Assembly (NCBI RefSeq): GCF_002940685.1
Contig: NZ_PNFP01000017.1
Coordinates: 62,001 to 126,000, forward strand
Source: Ensifer adhaerens
Lineage (GTDB): Bacteria; Pseudomonadota; Alphaproteobacteria; Rhizobiales; Rhizobiaceae
Direction: 5' to 3'
Length of the DNA stretch: 64,000 nt
Shown here: piece by piece, positions 53,273-62,212 of the stretch
How positions within the stretch are numbered: the first letter of the stretch is position 1
How the letters are laid out: the number at the start of each line of letters is the position of its first letter
The notes under the pieces: generated by a model
Databases searched by the model: none
Told to the model about the DNA's origin: nothing
What the model saw: only the letters and a program-made list of their open reading frames with translations
Position numbers and translations under genes: made by a program

Positions 53273-54909
53273 CAGAACTTTCCTGAAAAGGCCGACAATC
53301 CGGCAAGCTTGATGCTAGCGGCTTCCAGCCGCGCCGGATATCCGGGCAAATCCAGGGGCTCCACCGCCGCCGGCGCCAGAAACTCCTGGGGCTCGCGGGT
53401 CAGGTTGAAGACGAAGAGCAGCCGCTCGCCGTCTTTCTCGCGAACAAAGGCCAGGAGATCGCTGTTCGTGTCGAGGAACCGCATCGTGCCGTCGCTGAGT
53501 GCCGGCTGCGACCGGCGGAAAGCAAGCGTCGCGCGATAGTGATCGAGCACCGCGTCGCCCGTTTGCTGCGTGTCGACCGACAGGCGCCGATGGTCCTCGG
53601 GCACTGGCAGCCACGGCTTTCCCCGTGAGAAGCCGGCATTCGCCGCCCCCTCTTCCCAGACCATCGGCGTGCGGCAGCCGTCACGGCCCTTGTAGGAGGG
53701 CCAGAAGCGGATGCCATAGGGATCGCGCAGGTCTTCAAACGCAAGCTCGGCCTCCGGCAGTCCCAGTTCCTCGCCCTGATAAAGGCAGATCGAGCCGCGC
53801 AGGCTGGAAAGCAGCGTGATCGCCAGCCGTGCCACCCTCTCCCGCTCCGCTTCGTTGCGGGCAAAGCGGCTGACATGGCGCGTCACGTCGTGGTTGGAGA
53901 AGGCCCAGCAGACCCAACCGTCGGTGACGGCCTTCTGAAAATTCTCGACGCAGCGGCGGATATGGGTCGCGGTGAAGTCCGGGCCCAGGAGGTCAAAGGT
54001 GTAGCACATGTTGAGCTTGTCGCCGCCGCCGGTATAGGCGGCGACCGTCTTCAGCGAGCGGGCGCCGTCGCCCACCTCGCCGACGGTCATGCGGCCTTCG
54101 TAGCGATCGAGCAGCGCCCGGAAGCGCTGGAGGAAGGCAATGTTTTCCGGCTGGCTCTTGTCGTAGAGATGATCCTGCATGCCGTAGGGGTTCACATCAG
54201 GCGCATCGTTGCTGGTGGCATCCGGATCGGGAATGAGCGGTGGGTTGTCGCGCAGGCGCTTGTCGTGGAAGTAGAAGTTCACCGTATCGAGCCGGAAGCC
54301 GTCGACGCCGCGGTCGAGCCAGAAGCGCGCGGCATCAAGCACCGCATCCTGAACTTCGGGATTGTGGAAATTCAGGTCCGGCTGCGAGCCCAGGAAGTTG
54401 TGCATGCAATACTGCTTGCGCACCCCGTCCCACTCCCAGGCAGGACCGCCGAAGATCGACAGCCAGTTGTTGGGCGCTGTGCCGTCCGGCTTCGGATCGG
54501 CCCAGACATACCAGTCCGCCTTCCCGTTCGTTCGGTTCGAGCGGCTCTCGACGAACCAGGGATGGCGATCGGCGGTGTGGGAGATCACCTGGTCGATGAT
54601 CACTTTCAGGCCGAGGCGGTGCGCCTCGCCAAGCATCTCGTCGAAATCGGCGAGTGTTCCGAACATCGGATCGACGTCGCAATAGTCCGACACGTCATAG
54701 CCCATGTCGGCCTGTGGCGAGGTGAAGAACGGCGACAGCCAGATCGCGTCGACGCCGAGCGCGGCGATATGCGACAGCCTGCGGGTGACGCCCTTGAGAT
54801 CGCCGATGCCGTCGTCGTCGGTATCCTGGAAGGAGCGCGGATAGACCTGATAGATCACCGCGCCGCGCCACCAGTCGTTGCTCGATACCTTGAGAGACGC
54901 CAACGCCAT
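53272..54909 (-). CDS. GH13 alpha-glucosidase
   Basis: A 545-residue family GH13 enzyme. The catalytic triad is in DGFRLDTVN (nucleophile Asp), VGEVGD (acid Glu) and FSNHD (Asp). The N-terminal WWRGAVIYQVYPRSFQDTDDDGIGDL is the usual start of oligo-1,6-glucosidase/AglA-like enzymes. No signal peptide is visible, so it acts in the cytoplasm on imported alpha-glucosides. No sugar ABC transporter is adjacent, unlike the aglEFGAK operon of S. meliloti. Confidence 0.93.
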   Translation of the reverse strand: MALASLKVSSNDWWRGAVIYQVYPRSFQDTDDDGIGDLKGVTRRLSHIAALGVDAIWLSPFFTSPQADMGYDVSDYCDVDPMFGTLADFDEMLGEAHRLGLKVIIDQVISHTADRHPWFVESRSNRTNGKADWYVWADPKPDGTAPNNWLSIFGGPAWEWDGVRKQYCMHNFLGSQPDLNFHNPEVQDAVLDAARFWLDRGVDGFRLDTVNFYFHDKRLRDNPPLIPDPDATSNDAPDVNPYGMQDHLYDKSQPENIAFLQRFRALLDRYEGRMTVGEVGDGARSLKTVAAYTGGGDKLNMCYTFDLLGPDFTATHIRRCVENFQKAVTDGWVCWAFSNHDVTRHVSRFARNEAERERVARLAITLLSSLRGSICLYQGEELGLPEAELAFEDLRDPYGIRFWPSYKGRDGCRTPMVWEEGAANAGFSRGKPWLPVPEDHRRLSVDTQQTGDAVLDHYRATLAFRRSQPALSDGTMRFLDTNSDLLAFVREKDGERLLFVFNLTREPQEFLAPAAVEPLDLPGYPARLEAASIKLAGLSAFSGKF

Positions 54910-54966
54910 GAATGCCCCCTTGAAGACGATCCGTCGGACAAAGGTGTAGCGTTGCCCGGAACCTGA

Positions 54967-54981
54967 GTAAACGCTGTTTAC
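54967..54981. promoter_or_regulatory. Palindrome in a divergent promoter region
   Basis: GTAAAC-GCT-GTTTAC, a perfect 6-bp inverted repeat between the divergent alpha-glucosidase and sugar kinase genes. It could be an operator for a sugar-responsive regulator, possibly LacI type. Confidence 0.4.
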
Positions 54982-55086
54982 CGCCTCATGCTCGGCATGT
55001 CCGAGACCGTCTGGAAACTATCTCTTGCCGAGAACGATCGAGACCCTTATCCCGTCTCAGGCGAAATCTTGTGAGGAGAAAAGTCG

Positions 55087-56004
55087 TTGGCCGGAAAGAT
55101 GCTTGCGATCGGGGAGTGCATGGTCGAACTCATGCAGGCTGAAGGCGGGCTCTTGCGAAAAGGCTACGCCGGCGACACCTTCAACGCCGCGTACTACGCG
55201 CGGCTGTTCATGCCGGCTGGCTGGACCGTCGCCTATTGCTCCGCCGTCGGCACCGATACGGTCTCGGACGAAATGCTGGCCTTCATGGCGGAAAAGCAGA
55301 TCGACACGTCTGCCGTGCGCCGCATCGAGAACCGTTCCGCCGGCCTCTACATGATCCACCTGAAGGACGGCGAGCGCAGCTTCTCCTACTGGCGCTCGCA
55401 CTCGGCTGCCAAGCTGCTTGCCGATGATGCCGAGCACCTCAGACGCGCGATCGAAAGCTCCGACCTCATTCTCTTTTCCGGCATCACGCTGGCAATCCTT
55501 GCACCCGATGCCATAGAAACGCTGCTGTCGGAACTGCGCCGCGCCAAGGCTGCAGGGAAGACGGTGGTCTTCGACCCGAACATTCGCCCGCGTCTCTGGG
55601 ACGATGCCGCGCGCATGCGCCGCACGCTGACCGACGGTGCCCGCGCCGCCACCCTGGTGATGCCGAGCTTCGACGACGAGATGACCCATTTCGGCGATGC
55701 TTCGATCGACGCGACGATTGCCCGTTACAAGAGCCTGGGCGCCACCAACCTCGTCGTCAAGGATGGCGAGAAGGGTGTGACGCTCGCCTTCGGCGATGCC
55801 CCAGTCGAGCATGTGCCGGCGACCCCGGTCGAGCACGTCGTCGATACGACCAGCGCCGGCGATAGCTTCAACGGTGCCTTCGTCTCCCGCCTGGTGGCAG
55901 GCGACAAGCCAGCCCAGGCCGCCGCCTTTGCGGCAAGCGTCGCTGCCGGCGTCATCGGGCACCATGGCGCACTGGTGGCGAAAGAGAAGCTGCCGGCGGC
56001 CTGA
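55087..56004 (+). CDS. kdgK: PfkB-family sugar kinase, KdgK-like
   Basis: A 305-residue ribokinase-like enzyme. The N-terminus is LAIGECMVELMQ, and the catalytic motif is DTTSAGDSFNGAF. The pattern of residues fits 2-dehydro-3-deoxygluconokinase, which makes KDPG for the Entner-Doudoroff pathway; other sugar acids are possible. The start appears to be TTG 55087, since GAGGAG ends 9 bp before it, while ATG 55099 is 21 bp from that site. Confidence 0.87.
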   Translation: MAGKMLAIGECMVELMQAEGGLLRKGYAGDTFNAAYYARLFMPAGWTVAYCSAVGTDTVSDEMLAFMAEKQIDTSAVRRIENRSAGLYMIHLKDGERSFSYWRSHSAAKLLADDAEHLRRAIESSDLILFSGITLAILAPDAIETLLSELRRAKAAGKTVVFDPNIRPRLWDDAARMRRTLTDGARAATLVMPSFDDEMTHFGDASIDATIARYKSLGATNLVVKDGEKGVTLAFGDAPVEHVPATPVEHVVDTTSAGDSFNGAFVSRLVAGDKPAQAAAFAASVAAGVIGHHGALVAKEKLPAA

Positions 56005-56100
56005 GTGGCCGTGGGAAGCGCCTAGAGATCTTTGTCACACGACTGACCAAGATGTCGCTGGTCGTTGTTTATTGGAAGGCCGTCGCGCCACCCAACATCT

Positions 56101-56218
56101 CCGTCATTCCTGTGCTTGTCACAGGAATCCAGTCAGCCCAAGTCCTTGGGCTGAAAGAGTCCTTTGATCCGACGGGCGTCGGATCGCTGGATCCCCGCCA
56201 CAAGGGCGACGATGACGG
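56101..56218. repeat. RIME-like mosaic of hairpins
   Basis: The ends CCGTCA and TGACGG are inverted repeats. Inside are three perfect hairpins: ATTCCTGTG/CACAGGAAT (56106-56128), AGCCCAA/TTGGGCT (56135-56152) and ATCCGAC/GTCGGAT (56167-56184). The size (118 bp) and mosaic make-up resemble rhizobial intergenic mosaic elements. Confidence 0.75.
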
Positions 56219-56281
56219 AGAGCGGAACGAACCTCTCGCGCCAAACCATCTCAACGTTTGTCAGCGGCCTGGCGGCCTACC

Positions 56282-56327
56282 GCAATTCCGGACGGAAAAC
56301 CGCTACGCACTTTTCCTGGAAGTTGCT
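56282..56327. repeat. GCACTTTTCCTGGAA repeat, copy A
   Basis: An imperfectly palindromic element with core ACGCACTTTTCCTGGAA. Two related copies lie at 57885-57930 and 57942-57989, on the other side of der and in the same orientation. Confidence 0.75.
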
Positions 56328-57758
56328 TTAGCGGCGCTTCTTTGCCTTGGACTCGTACGGGTTGTCGCCCGAACGGAAGTGCATGCGGATCGGCACGCCC
56401 GGCAGGTCGAAGTCGTTGCGCAGGCCGTTGATCAGGTAGCGCACGTAGGATTCCGGCAGCGCGTCGGGGCGCGTGCAGGAGATCATGAAGCCCGGCGGGC
56501 GGGCCTTCACCTGGGTCATGTACTTCAGTTTCAGACGGCGGCCGGAAACGGCCGGTGGCGGATGCTGAATCGTCTGCGATTCCAGCCAGCGGTTGAGCCG
56601 CGCGGTCGAGATGCGGCGGTTCCAGGTCTTGTCGGTCTCGATGATCGCCTGCATCAGCCGATCGAGGCCATAGCCGGTGTGGCCGGAAATCGGCACGGCG
56701 CGGATGCCGCGGGCCTGCGGCAGCAGCCGCTCGGTCTTTTCGCGAAGATCGGCGAGCACCGCCTGCCAGTCCTCGACCAGATCCCACTTGTTGAAGGCGA
56801 GAACTGCCGCCCGGCCCTCGCGCAGGACGAGATCGACAATCTGCAGGTCCTGCTTCTCGAAGGGAATGGTCGCGTCGAAGACGATAACCACCGTTTCGGC
56901 AAAGCGGATGGCGCGCAGCGCATCGGCGACCGAGAGCTTTTCGAGCTTCTCCTGCACCTTGGCCTTGCGGCGCATGCCGGCAGTGTCGAACATCTTGATG
57001 GTGCGGCCCCGCCAGTCCCATTCGACCGAGATGGAATCGCGGGTGATGCCGGCTTCCGGGCCGGTCAACAGGCGGTCTTCGCCGAGGAAGCGGTTGATCA
57101 GCGTCGACTTGCCGGCGTTCGGCCGGCCGACGATCGCCACGCGCAGCGGCTTGGTCTCGTCATAGGCGGTCTCCACCTCTTCGTCTTCACCGTCGTCCTT
57201 GAACGTCGGACGCAGATCGATATCGGTTTCGGCCACATCGTCTTCCGGCGGGTAGGCCCGGTCTTCGCCGATCGCGGCGACGATCGCATCGCGCAGATCG
57301 AGCATGCCCTGGCCATGTTCGGCCGAGATCGGGCAAGGCTCGCCAAGGCCGAGGGTGAAGGCATCGTAGAAGCCGCCGTCGGAGCCGCGGGCCTCGGACT
57401 TGTTGGCGACCAGCACCACCGGCTTGCCGCGGCGGCGCAACATTTCGGCAAGCGTCTCGTCGGCCGGCGTCAGGCCGCCCTTGGCGTCGACCAGGAACAG
57501 CGAAAGATCGGCCTCGTCGATCGCCGCTTCCGTCTGCGCCCACATGCGCCCCTGCAGCGTGTCGGGTGCCGATTGCTCGAGACCGGCCGTGTCGATGATG
57601 CGGAAGCGCAGATCGATCAGCTTGGCATCGCCCGGCCGCCGGTCGCGGGTAACGCCCGGCGTATCGTCGACGAGCGCCAGCTTCTTGCCGACCAGACGGT
57701 TGAACAAGGTGGACTTGCCGACATTGGGACGCCCGACGATGGCGACGGTGAAGCTCAT
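56328..57758 (-). CDS. der: Ribosome-associated GTPase Der (EngA)
   Basis: A 476-residue protein with two consecutive GTPase domains. G1 motifs are [10 protein letters not shown] (about residue 8) and [10 protein letters not shown] (about residue 210); NKSE and NKWD are the G4 motifs. The C-terminal KH-like domain follows ([19 protein letters not shown]). It acts in 50S ribosome assembly and is essential. ATG 57758 ([12 protein letters not shown]) is chosen by homology; a longer frame to 57884 runs through repeat DNA. Confidence 0.96.
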   Translation of the reverse strand: MSFTVAIVGRPNVGKSTLFNRLVGKKLALVDDTPGVTRDRRPGDAKLIDLRFRIIDTAGLEQSAPDTLQGRMWAQTEAAIDEADLSLFLVDAKGGLTPADETLAEMLRRRGKPVVLVANKSEARGSDGGFYDAFTLGLGEPCPISAEHGQGMLDLRDAIVAAIGEDRAYPPEDDVAETDIDLRPTFKDDGEDEEVETAYDETKPLRVAIVGRPNAGKSTLINRFLGEDRLLTGPEAGITRDSISVEWDWRGRTIKMFDTAGMRRKAKVQEKLEKLSVADALRAIRFAETVVIVFDATIPFEKQDLQIVDLVLREGRAAVLAFNKWDLVEDWQAVLADLREKTERLLPQARGIRAVPISGHTGYGLDRLMQAIIETDKTWNRRISTARLNRWLESQTIQHPPPAVSGRRLKLKYMTQVKARPPGFMISCTRPDALPESYVRYLINGLRNDFDLPGVPIRMHFRSGDNPYESKAKKRR

Positions 57759-57884
57759 GGATCTGTTCCGTTTCCGCTTGGAGCGCGAAAGCCCACAGGT
57801 TGGGTCGCGCTCGTATTTTCGTTCTCTGCCGCACTCGGGCGACACGGGAGCGCTTCCGTTGGGGAGCCGCTCTGATTGTTTCAT

Positions 57885-57930
57885 GCAGTTCCCAGGCGCA
57901 AACGCTTACGCACTTTTCCTGGAACGGCTT
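57885..57930. repeat. GCACTTTTCCTGGAA repeat, copy B
   Basis: The same core as copy A (ACGCACTTTTCCTGGAA) with diverged flanks. Confidence 0.7.
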
Positions 57931-57941
57931 GTCTGCCTTAC

Positions 57942-57989
57942 GCCGTTCCGGACGCAAAACCGCTCACGCACTTTTGCTGGAACTGCTTT
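57942..57989. repeat. GCACTTTTGCTGGAA repeat, copy C
   Basis: GTTCCGGACGCAAAACCGCT followed by ACGCACTTTTGCTGGAA; closest to copy A at its left end. Confidence 0.7.
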
Positions 57990-58095
57990 AAATGCTTTAG
58001 CGCACAACCCCAAGATCGAGACCGATTTTGGGATCATGCGCTTACTCTTGCGGGTCTTGCACCCTGTGCCCATCCCAAGGAGGACGGGCGGAAAC

Positions 58096-58764
58096 TCATG
58101 CCTTGCCGCTGGCGGCGATCACGTCGAGCAGCATCTGGGCGCGGCCGGTGACGTTGCGCGGGCTCTGCGCATCGTCGACGATCTGCTGGAACCAGGCCTT
58201 CGCCTTGGCGTAGTCGCCGGCCTTGTAGGCCGCAAGACCAAGGGCTTCACGGGCCGAATGGCGCATGTTGTTCTGCGGCGTCGTCAACTGTTCGACTTCG
58301 GCCGAGACCTGCTCGTAGCTGCCGGCGTCGACCAGCAGATAGGCGGCGCGCAGGCGAGCCGCGTCGCGGATCGCTTCGGGAACGCCGGCATCCTTGCCGA
58401 TTTCGGAGAATGCCTTGGCGGCCGCGTCCGCCTCACCTTTCTGTGCCTGGAGCGTGGCTGCACGCAGGCGCGCAAGCACCGGATAGGCGCCGTAGCCGTC
58501 TTTCTCAAGACCGTTCAGCGCAGCCAGCGCCTCGTCCGTCTTGTTTTCCTTGGCAAGGTTGAGCGCCTGCAGGAACGCGTCGCCCGACTTCGAGGACGCG
58601 CCGTCCTGCCAATAGTCGAAGCCGACCTTGCCGATGGTGCCGAGAACGATGAGCACGGCGATCGCCACGATGACGCCGCCGAAGCGGGTCCAGATGCTCT
58701 TCATCTGGTCGGAACGCAGTTCCTCATTCACCTCGCGGATAAAGCTGTCGTCTTGGTTCGCCAT
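58096..58764 (-). CDS. Membrane-anchored TPR protein (YfgM-like)
   Basis: A 222-residue protein with a cytoplasmic N-terminus (DDSFIREVNEELRSDQMKSIW), one membrane helix at about residues 29-48 (GGVIVAIAVLIVLGTIGKVG) and a periplasmic TPR domain. This is the layout of E. coli YfgM, which lies beside der (engA) as here and works with periplasmic chaperones or the SecYEG translocon. It starts the transcript that leads toward der. Confidence 0.87.
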   Translation of the reverse strand: MANQDDSFIREVNEELRSDQMKSIWTRFGGVIVAIAVLIVLGTIGKVGFDYWQDGASSKSGDAFLQALNLAKENKTDEALAALNGLEKDGYGAYPVLARLRAATLQAQKGEADAAAKAFSEIGKDAGVPEAIRDAARLRAAYLLVDAGSYEQVSAEVEQLTTPQNNMRHSAREALGLAAYKAGDYAKAKAWFQQIVDDAQSPRNVTGRAQMLLDVIAASGKA

Positions 58765-58944
58765 CTATTGCCCCGGCCTTGCCTGCCACTGGTCCCTCTT
58801 TCCCATCATCTTTCGACGGTCAGGGAGACGTCCGATCTCAAACTCTTCGAGCGTGCATGGCGCGCCCTTGCGCACGCGCCGCACTCTCATGGATTTTGCG
58901 CCTTCTACCCGATTTTGCGGCGCTTGTAAGGGGGCGAACGTTAT

Positions 58945-59532
58945 TTAGCCCATCACCACGGGTGCAACGCCGATCAACCATTCGTGCAGCTTCCAGACGA
59001 AGAGCCCGTAGGCGGCAAGGCCGATGACGATGGCGAGCACGTCGTTGGAGGTCGACTTGAACACCGGCAGCACGCGTTCGCCCGCCCGTTCGCGGCGTTT
59101 CAGCGAGATGCGCAGGATCACCGCCCAGGCAAGAAACGAGCCGAACAGCAGGACGGAGGAGGTCTCGCCGTTCGCCAAGAGATGCGACAGCGCCCAGATC
59201 TTGATCGACAGCACCTGCGGATGCTTGACCGCAACGGCGATGCGCCCGGCCGGGAGGAAGCCGGCAGCAAGGAAGATGAAGGCGAAAAGCATCAAGAGAA
59301 GCGCGATATGGCGCAGGAACACCGGCGGATCGTAGAGCATGCCCGTTTCATTGCGGGCCTGGCCGAAGCCATAAATGATCAGACAGAGGCCGATGAGGCT
59401 GAGGATCGCATATATCCCCATCCAGGTGCCCTTGCCGCGGCTCTCGATGATGCCGGCGCGAAAACCGGGCGCGACCACGCGGATCAGGTGCATTCCAAGA
59501 AAGATGATGATGCCGAGAACGAGTATCGCCAT
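58945..59532 (-). CDS. NnrU family membrane protein
   Basis: A 195-residue protein with five or six membrane helices. The signature HPQVLSIKIWALSHLLANGE and the N-terminal FLGMHLIRVVAPGFRAG match NnrU. The family is linked to denitrification and nitric oxide response in Rhodobacter and Rhizobiales, and is distantly related to isoprenylcysteine methyltransferase-like proteins. No denitrification genes are adjacent. Confidence 0.88.
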   Translation of the reverse strand: MAILVLGIIIFLGMHLIRVVAPGFRAGIIESRGKGTWMGIYAILSLIGLCLIIYGFGQARNETGMLYDPPVFLRHIALLLMLFAFIFLAAGFLPAGRIAVAVKHPQVLSIKIWALSHLLANGETSSVLLFGSFLAWAVILRISLKRRERAGERVLPVFKSTSNDVLAIVIGLAAYGLFVWKLHEWLIGVAPVVMG

Positions 59533-59757
59533 AGGGCCACCGCTTTGTTCGAGTATCGGGCAAGCTCAGCGCCGCGCGTCAAAGAAAGACGGAAGCAGAC
59601 CGCTGATGCGCGTTGATTTTCAGTGCCATCGGTTCATGGGGCCGATTCTGCCCCGGTCGCTATGGAGTAGCCTTGATGGCGCGTTTTTTCCAGACCGATC
59701 AAAGGATTGCCGCATTTTCGAACCATTTGCGACAAAACCAAAACAGTGCAGTTGATC

Positions 59758-60765
59758 ATGATCCGTATTCCGCTTGCCCTCTCGCTCGCCCTTCTTCCCG
59801 CTCTTGCCAGGGCCGAGCCGGCGTCGCCTGCCGCCGTTCCCGCCGGCGACAAGCAACTGGTGATCGTCTCGTTTGACGGCGCCCATGACAACGCGCTTTG
59901 GGAGAAGAGCCTGGTGATGAGCAAGCGCACGGGTGCGCATTTTACCTACTTCCTCTCCTGCACCTTCCTGATGACCAGAGCGGACGGCAAGGCGCTCTAC
60001 AAGCCGCCGGGCCAGAAACCGGGCCGCTCGAATGTCGGCTTTGCGCAGAGCCGCGAAGAGATCGCAGCCCGCGCCGGCCATATCTGGCAGGCCCATCTCG
60101 ACGGCCACGACATCGCTAGCCACGCCTGCGGCCACTTCGACGGCAAGGGCTGGAGCAAGGCCGACTGGCAAAACGAATTCTCGACCTTCAACACCGCGCT
60201 CAAGGACGCCTGGAAGAAGGCGGACAAGCCCGAGGCCGAGCCGGCGGGCTGGGCCGAATTCGCCGCGACCGGGATCAAGGGCTTCCGCGCCCCCTATCTG
60301 TCGCTGAGCGACGGCCTCGTGCCGGCACTGAAGGCAGACAACTTCACCTACGACGCAAGCCTGGTGACCAAGGGCCCGGGCTGGCCGACGGCAAAGGACG
60401 GGATGCCGCGCTTCGGCCTGCCGCTGATCCCCGAGGGGCCGTCGCAGCGCCCCGTCATCGGCATGGATTACAATCTCTTCGTCCGCCACTCCATGGGCGT
60501 CGAGAACAAGAAGGACAGCGCCCGCTTCGAGGAGCGCACCTACGAGGCCTACAGGAAAGCCTTCGACCGCGAATACACGGGCGACCGCATTCCCCTGCAG
60601 CTCGGCTTCCATTTCGTCGAAATGAACGGCGGCGCCTACTGGCGCGCGCTCGACCGCCTGCTGGGCGAAGTCTGCGGCAAGCCTGATGTCGCCTGCGTCA
60701 GCTACGCCCAGGCGCTGCCGCTGATCGAGCAGGCAAAAAAGAAGGCGGGTCGAACCGCCTTCTGA
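59758..60765 (+). CDS. Secreted polysaccharide deacetylase-like protein
   Basis: A 335-residue protein with a signal peptide (MIRIPLALSLALLPALARA). The NodB-homology domain has VSFDGAHD in the position of the catalytic TFDDG motif, HDIASHACGHFDG for the metal histidines, and GFRAPYLS. The metal-binding first Asp pair of TFDDG is altered (FDGAHD), so specificity or activity may differ from typical deacetylases. ATG 59758 starts the signal peptide. Confidence 0.85.
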   Translation: MIRIPLALSLALLPALARAEPASPAAVPAGDKQLVIVSFDGAHDNALWEKSLVMSKRTGAHFTYFLSCTFLMTRADGKALYKPPGQKPGRSNVGFAQSREEIAARAGHIWQAHLDGHDIASHACGHFDGKGWSKADWQNEFSTFNTALKDAWKKADKPEAEPAGWAEFAATGIKGFRAPYLSLSDGLVPALKADNFTYDASLVTKGPGWPTAKDGMPRFGLPLIPEGPSQRPVIGMDYNLFVRHSMGVENKKDSARFEERTYEAYRKAFDREYTGDRIPLQLGFHFVEMNGGAYWRALDRLLGEVCGKPDVACVSYAQALPLIEQAKKKAGRTAF

Positions 60766-60786
60766 TTGCTGATTGTTCGGACTGGC

Positions 60787-62046
60787 TCAGGCCAGTTCCT
60801 CTTCGCCACCAACCGCGATGTATTTCTGATCGATGTGCGGCAGCGGCTCGTCGTCGATCGCGGCTTCGAAGGCGCGAAGGCGCTTGTAGATCGACAGGAG
60901 CTCGACGATCGTCGTCCAGGAATTGACGAGATACTGGAAGGAGCTTCGCACCTGTTCGAAAACGTTCTGGATTTGCCCCATGAGCCCGAGCGTCAGCTTG
61001 CCGGCGACGATCGACGGCACGAGAACAAAGGTACCGAACAGGTTGTCCGCCTGCAGATAGAAGATCCGGGCGATGTTGAAATACATGTAGTGGAAGTACA
61101 GGCGGAAGTAGTTGCGCCTGACGTTCGCGAAGAGCTCGGCAAGCGTCAGCGGATTGGCGCGATCTTCATGGTCCTCGCCATAGACCAGTTCCTTGCGGTA
61201 CGCGGCCTCGACGCGCTGATTGCGGAACTCGAGCCCGGGAAGTTTGATACCAACGAGCGCAAGGAAGGCCGTTCCGAATAGCGACCAGAAGATCGCCGCC
61301 CAGACCAGAGCATGCGCGATCTCGCCAACGAAAGGTAGCTCCGTCACCTTCTCCGAGAACTGGAACAGCACCGGAAGGAACGCAATCAGCGTCATCAAGG
61401 AACTCACCAGTCCTACGCCCAGCCGCTCGACGGTCGTCGAAAAGCGCATCGTGTCTTCCTGAACACGCTGGGAGGCGCCCTCGATATGACGCAGCTTCGG
61501 CCAATGGGAAATGTAGAATTCGTTCATCGCGGTGCGCCAGCGGAAGATGTAGTGGCTGACGAAAAACAGATTGAGCACGCCGACGGTAATCGCCACGAAT
61601 GCGATGCCGGCAAAGCCGATCATGCCCATGTAGAGCTGCGACGCCGTCACCGGCGCGGTCCTGGCCAGCGCCTGCTGGATCGTGTCGTAGAACGGCCCAT
61701 ACCAGGCATTGATCGCAACACTGACCTGAACCGAGAAGTAGGTGTTGAAGATGATCAGCGCCGAGCCGAGAACCGACCAGTTTTGCCAACGATGGGGGCT
61801 GTAAACGAACCAGAATGCAGAGAAGATGGCGACGACGATCGCGTAGTAGATGTAGAACCACAGGAACGGCGCGGACCAGAAAACCGAGACGCCGATCACC
61901 GGACTTTCGCCCGGAGGCAACGGCGGCAGGCCGATGTATGCACCAAGAGTGCCGGCCCCACCATACCAGGCAAGAATAGCAAGAAGCGTCCAGACCGCGG
62001 CGGATATGAAGAAGAGCTTCGGTTTCGGGAAAAAGGATAAGAACAA
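60787..62046 (-). CDS. bacA: Peptide transporter BacA/SbmA
   Basis: A 419-residue SbmA/BacA-family inner membrane protein with about seven helices. The N-terminal [10 protein letters not shown] aligns with S. meliloti BacA when TTG 62046 is the start; GAGAG lies 8 bp before this TTG, while GTG at 62055 is a weaker option. BacA imports antimicrobial NCR peptides and is needed for bacteroid survival in some legumes; it also affects very-long-chain fatty acids of lipid A. Confidence 0.92.
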   Translation of the reverse strand: MFLSFFPKPKLFFISAAVWTLLAILAWYGGAGTLGAYIGLPPLPPGESPVIGVSVFWSAPFLWFYIYYAIVVAIFSAFWFVYSPHRWQNWSVLGSALIIFNTYFSVQVSVAINAWYGPFYDTIQQALARTAPVTASQLYMGMIGFAGIAFVAITVGVLNLFFVSHYIFRWRTAMNEFYISHWPKLRHIEGASQRVQEDTMRFSTTVERLGVGLVSSLMTLIAFLPVLFQFSEKVTELPFVGEIAHALVWAAIFWSLFGTAFLALVGIKLPGLEFRNQRVEAAYRKELVYGEDHEDRANPLTLAELFANVRRNYFRLYFHYMYFNIARIFYLQADNLFGTFVLVPSIVAGKLTLGLMGQIQNVFEQVRSSFQYLVNSWTTIVELLSIYKRLRAFEAAIDDEPLPHIDQKYIAVGGEEELA

Positions 62047-62212
62047 GTGCTGCACTCTCGTTTCGGATGAGGCGAACAACTCGCCTCTCGAAGCGCCGAA
62101 ACTAGGGCAAAGCGATGCTCTCAACAATCGGATAATATAAACGTTACTGTTATTTCATCCGCTCAGCCGACCATATTGCAAGGACGTTTTTCAGTTCCGC
62201 GAGGGCCGTTGA

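Larger units (their letters stand above)
56005..56327. other. Intergenic region of 323 bp between kdgK and der
   Basis: It contains no gene I can support. It is filled mainly with repeat DNA: the mosaic element at 56101-56218 and one copy of the GCACTTTTCCTGGAA repeat at 56282-56327, which touches the der stop codon. Confidence 0.8.
57759..58095. other. Intergenic region of 337 bp upstream of der
   Basis: It carries two tandem, same-orientation copies of the GCACTTTT repeat and a further hairpin, CCAAGATCG/CGATTTTGG (58009-58032). No gene is supported. It lies between the TPR gene and der, so any read-through would pass these stems. Confidence 0.75.
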
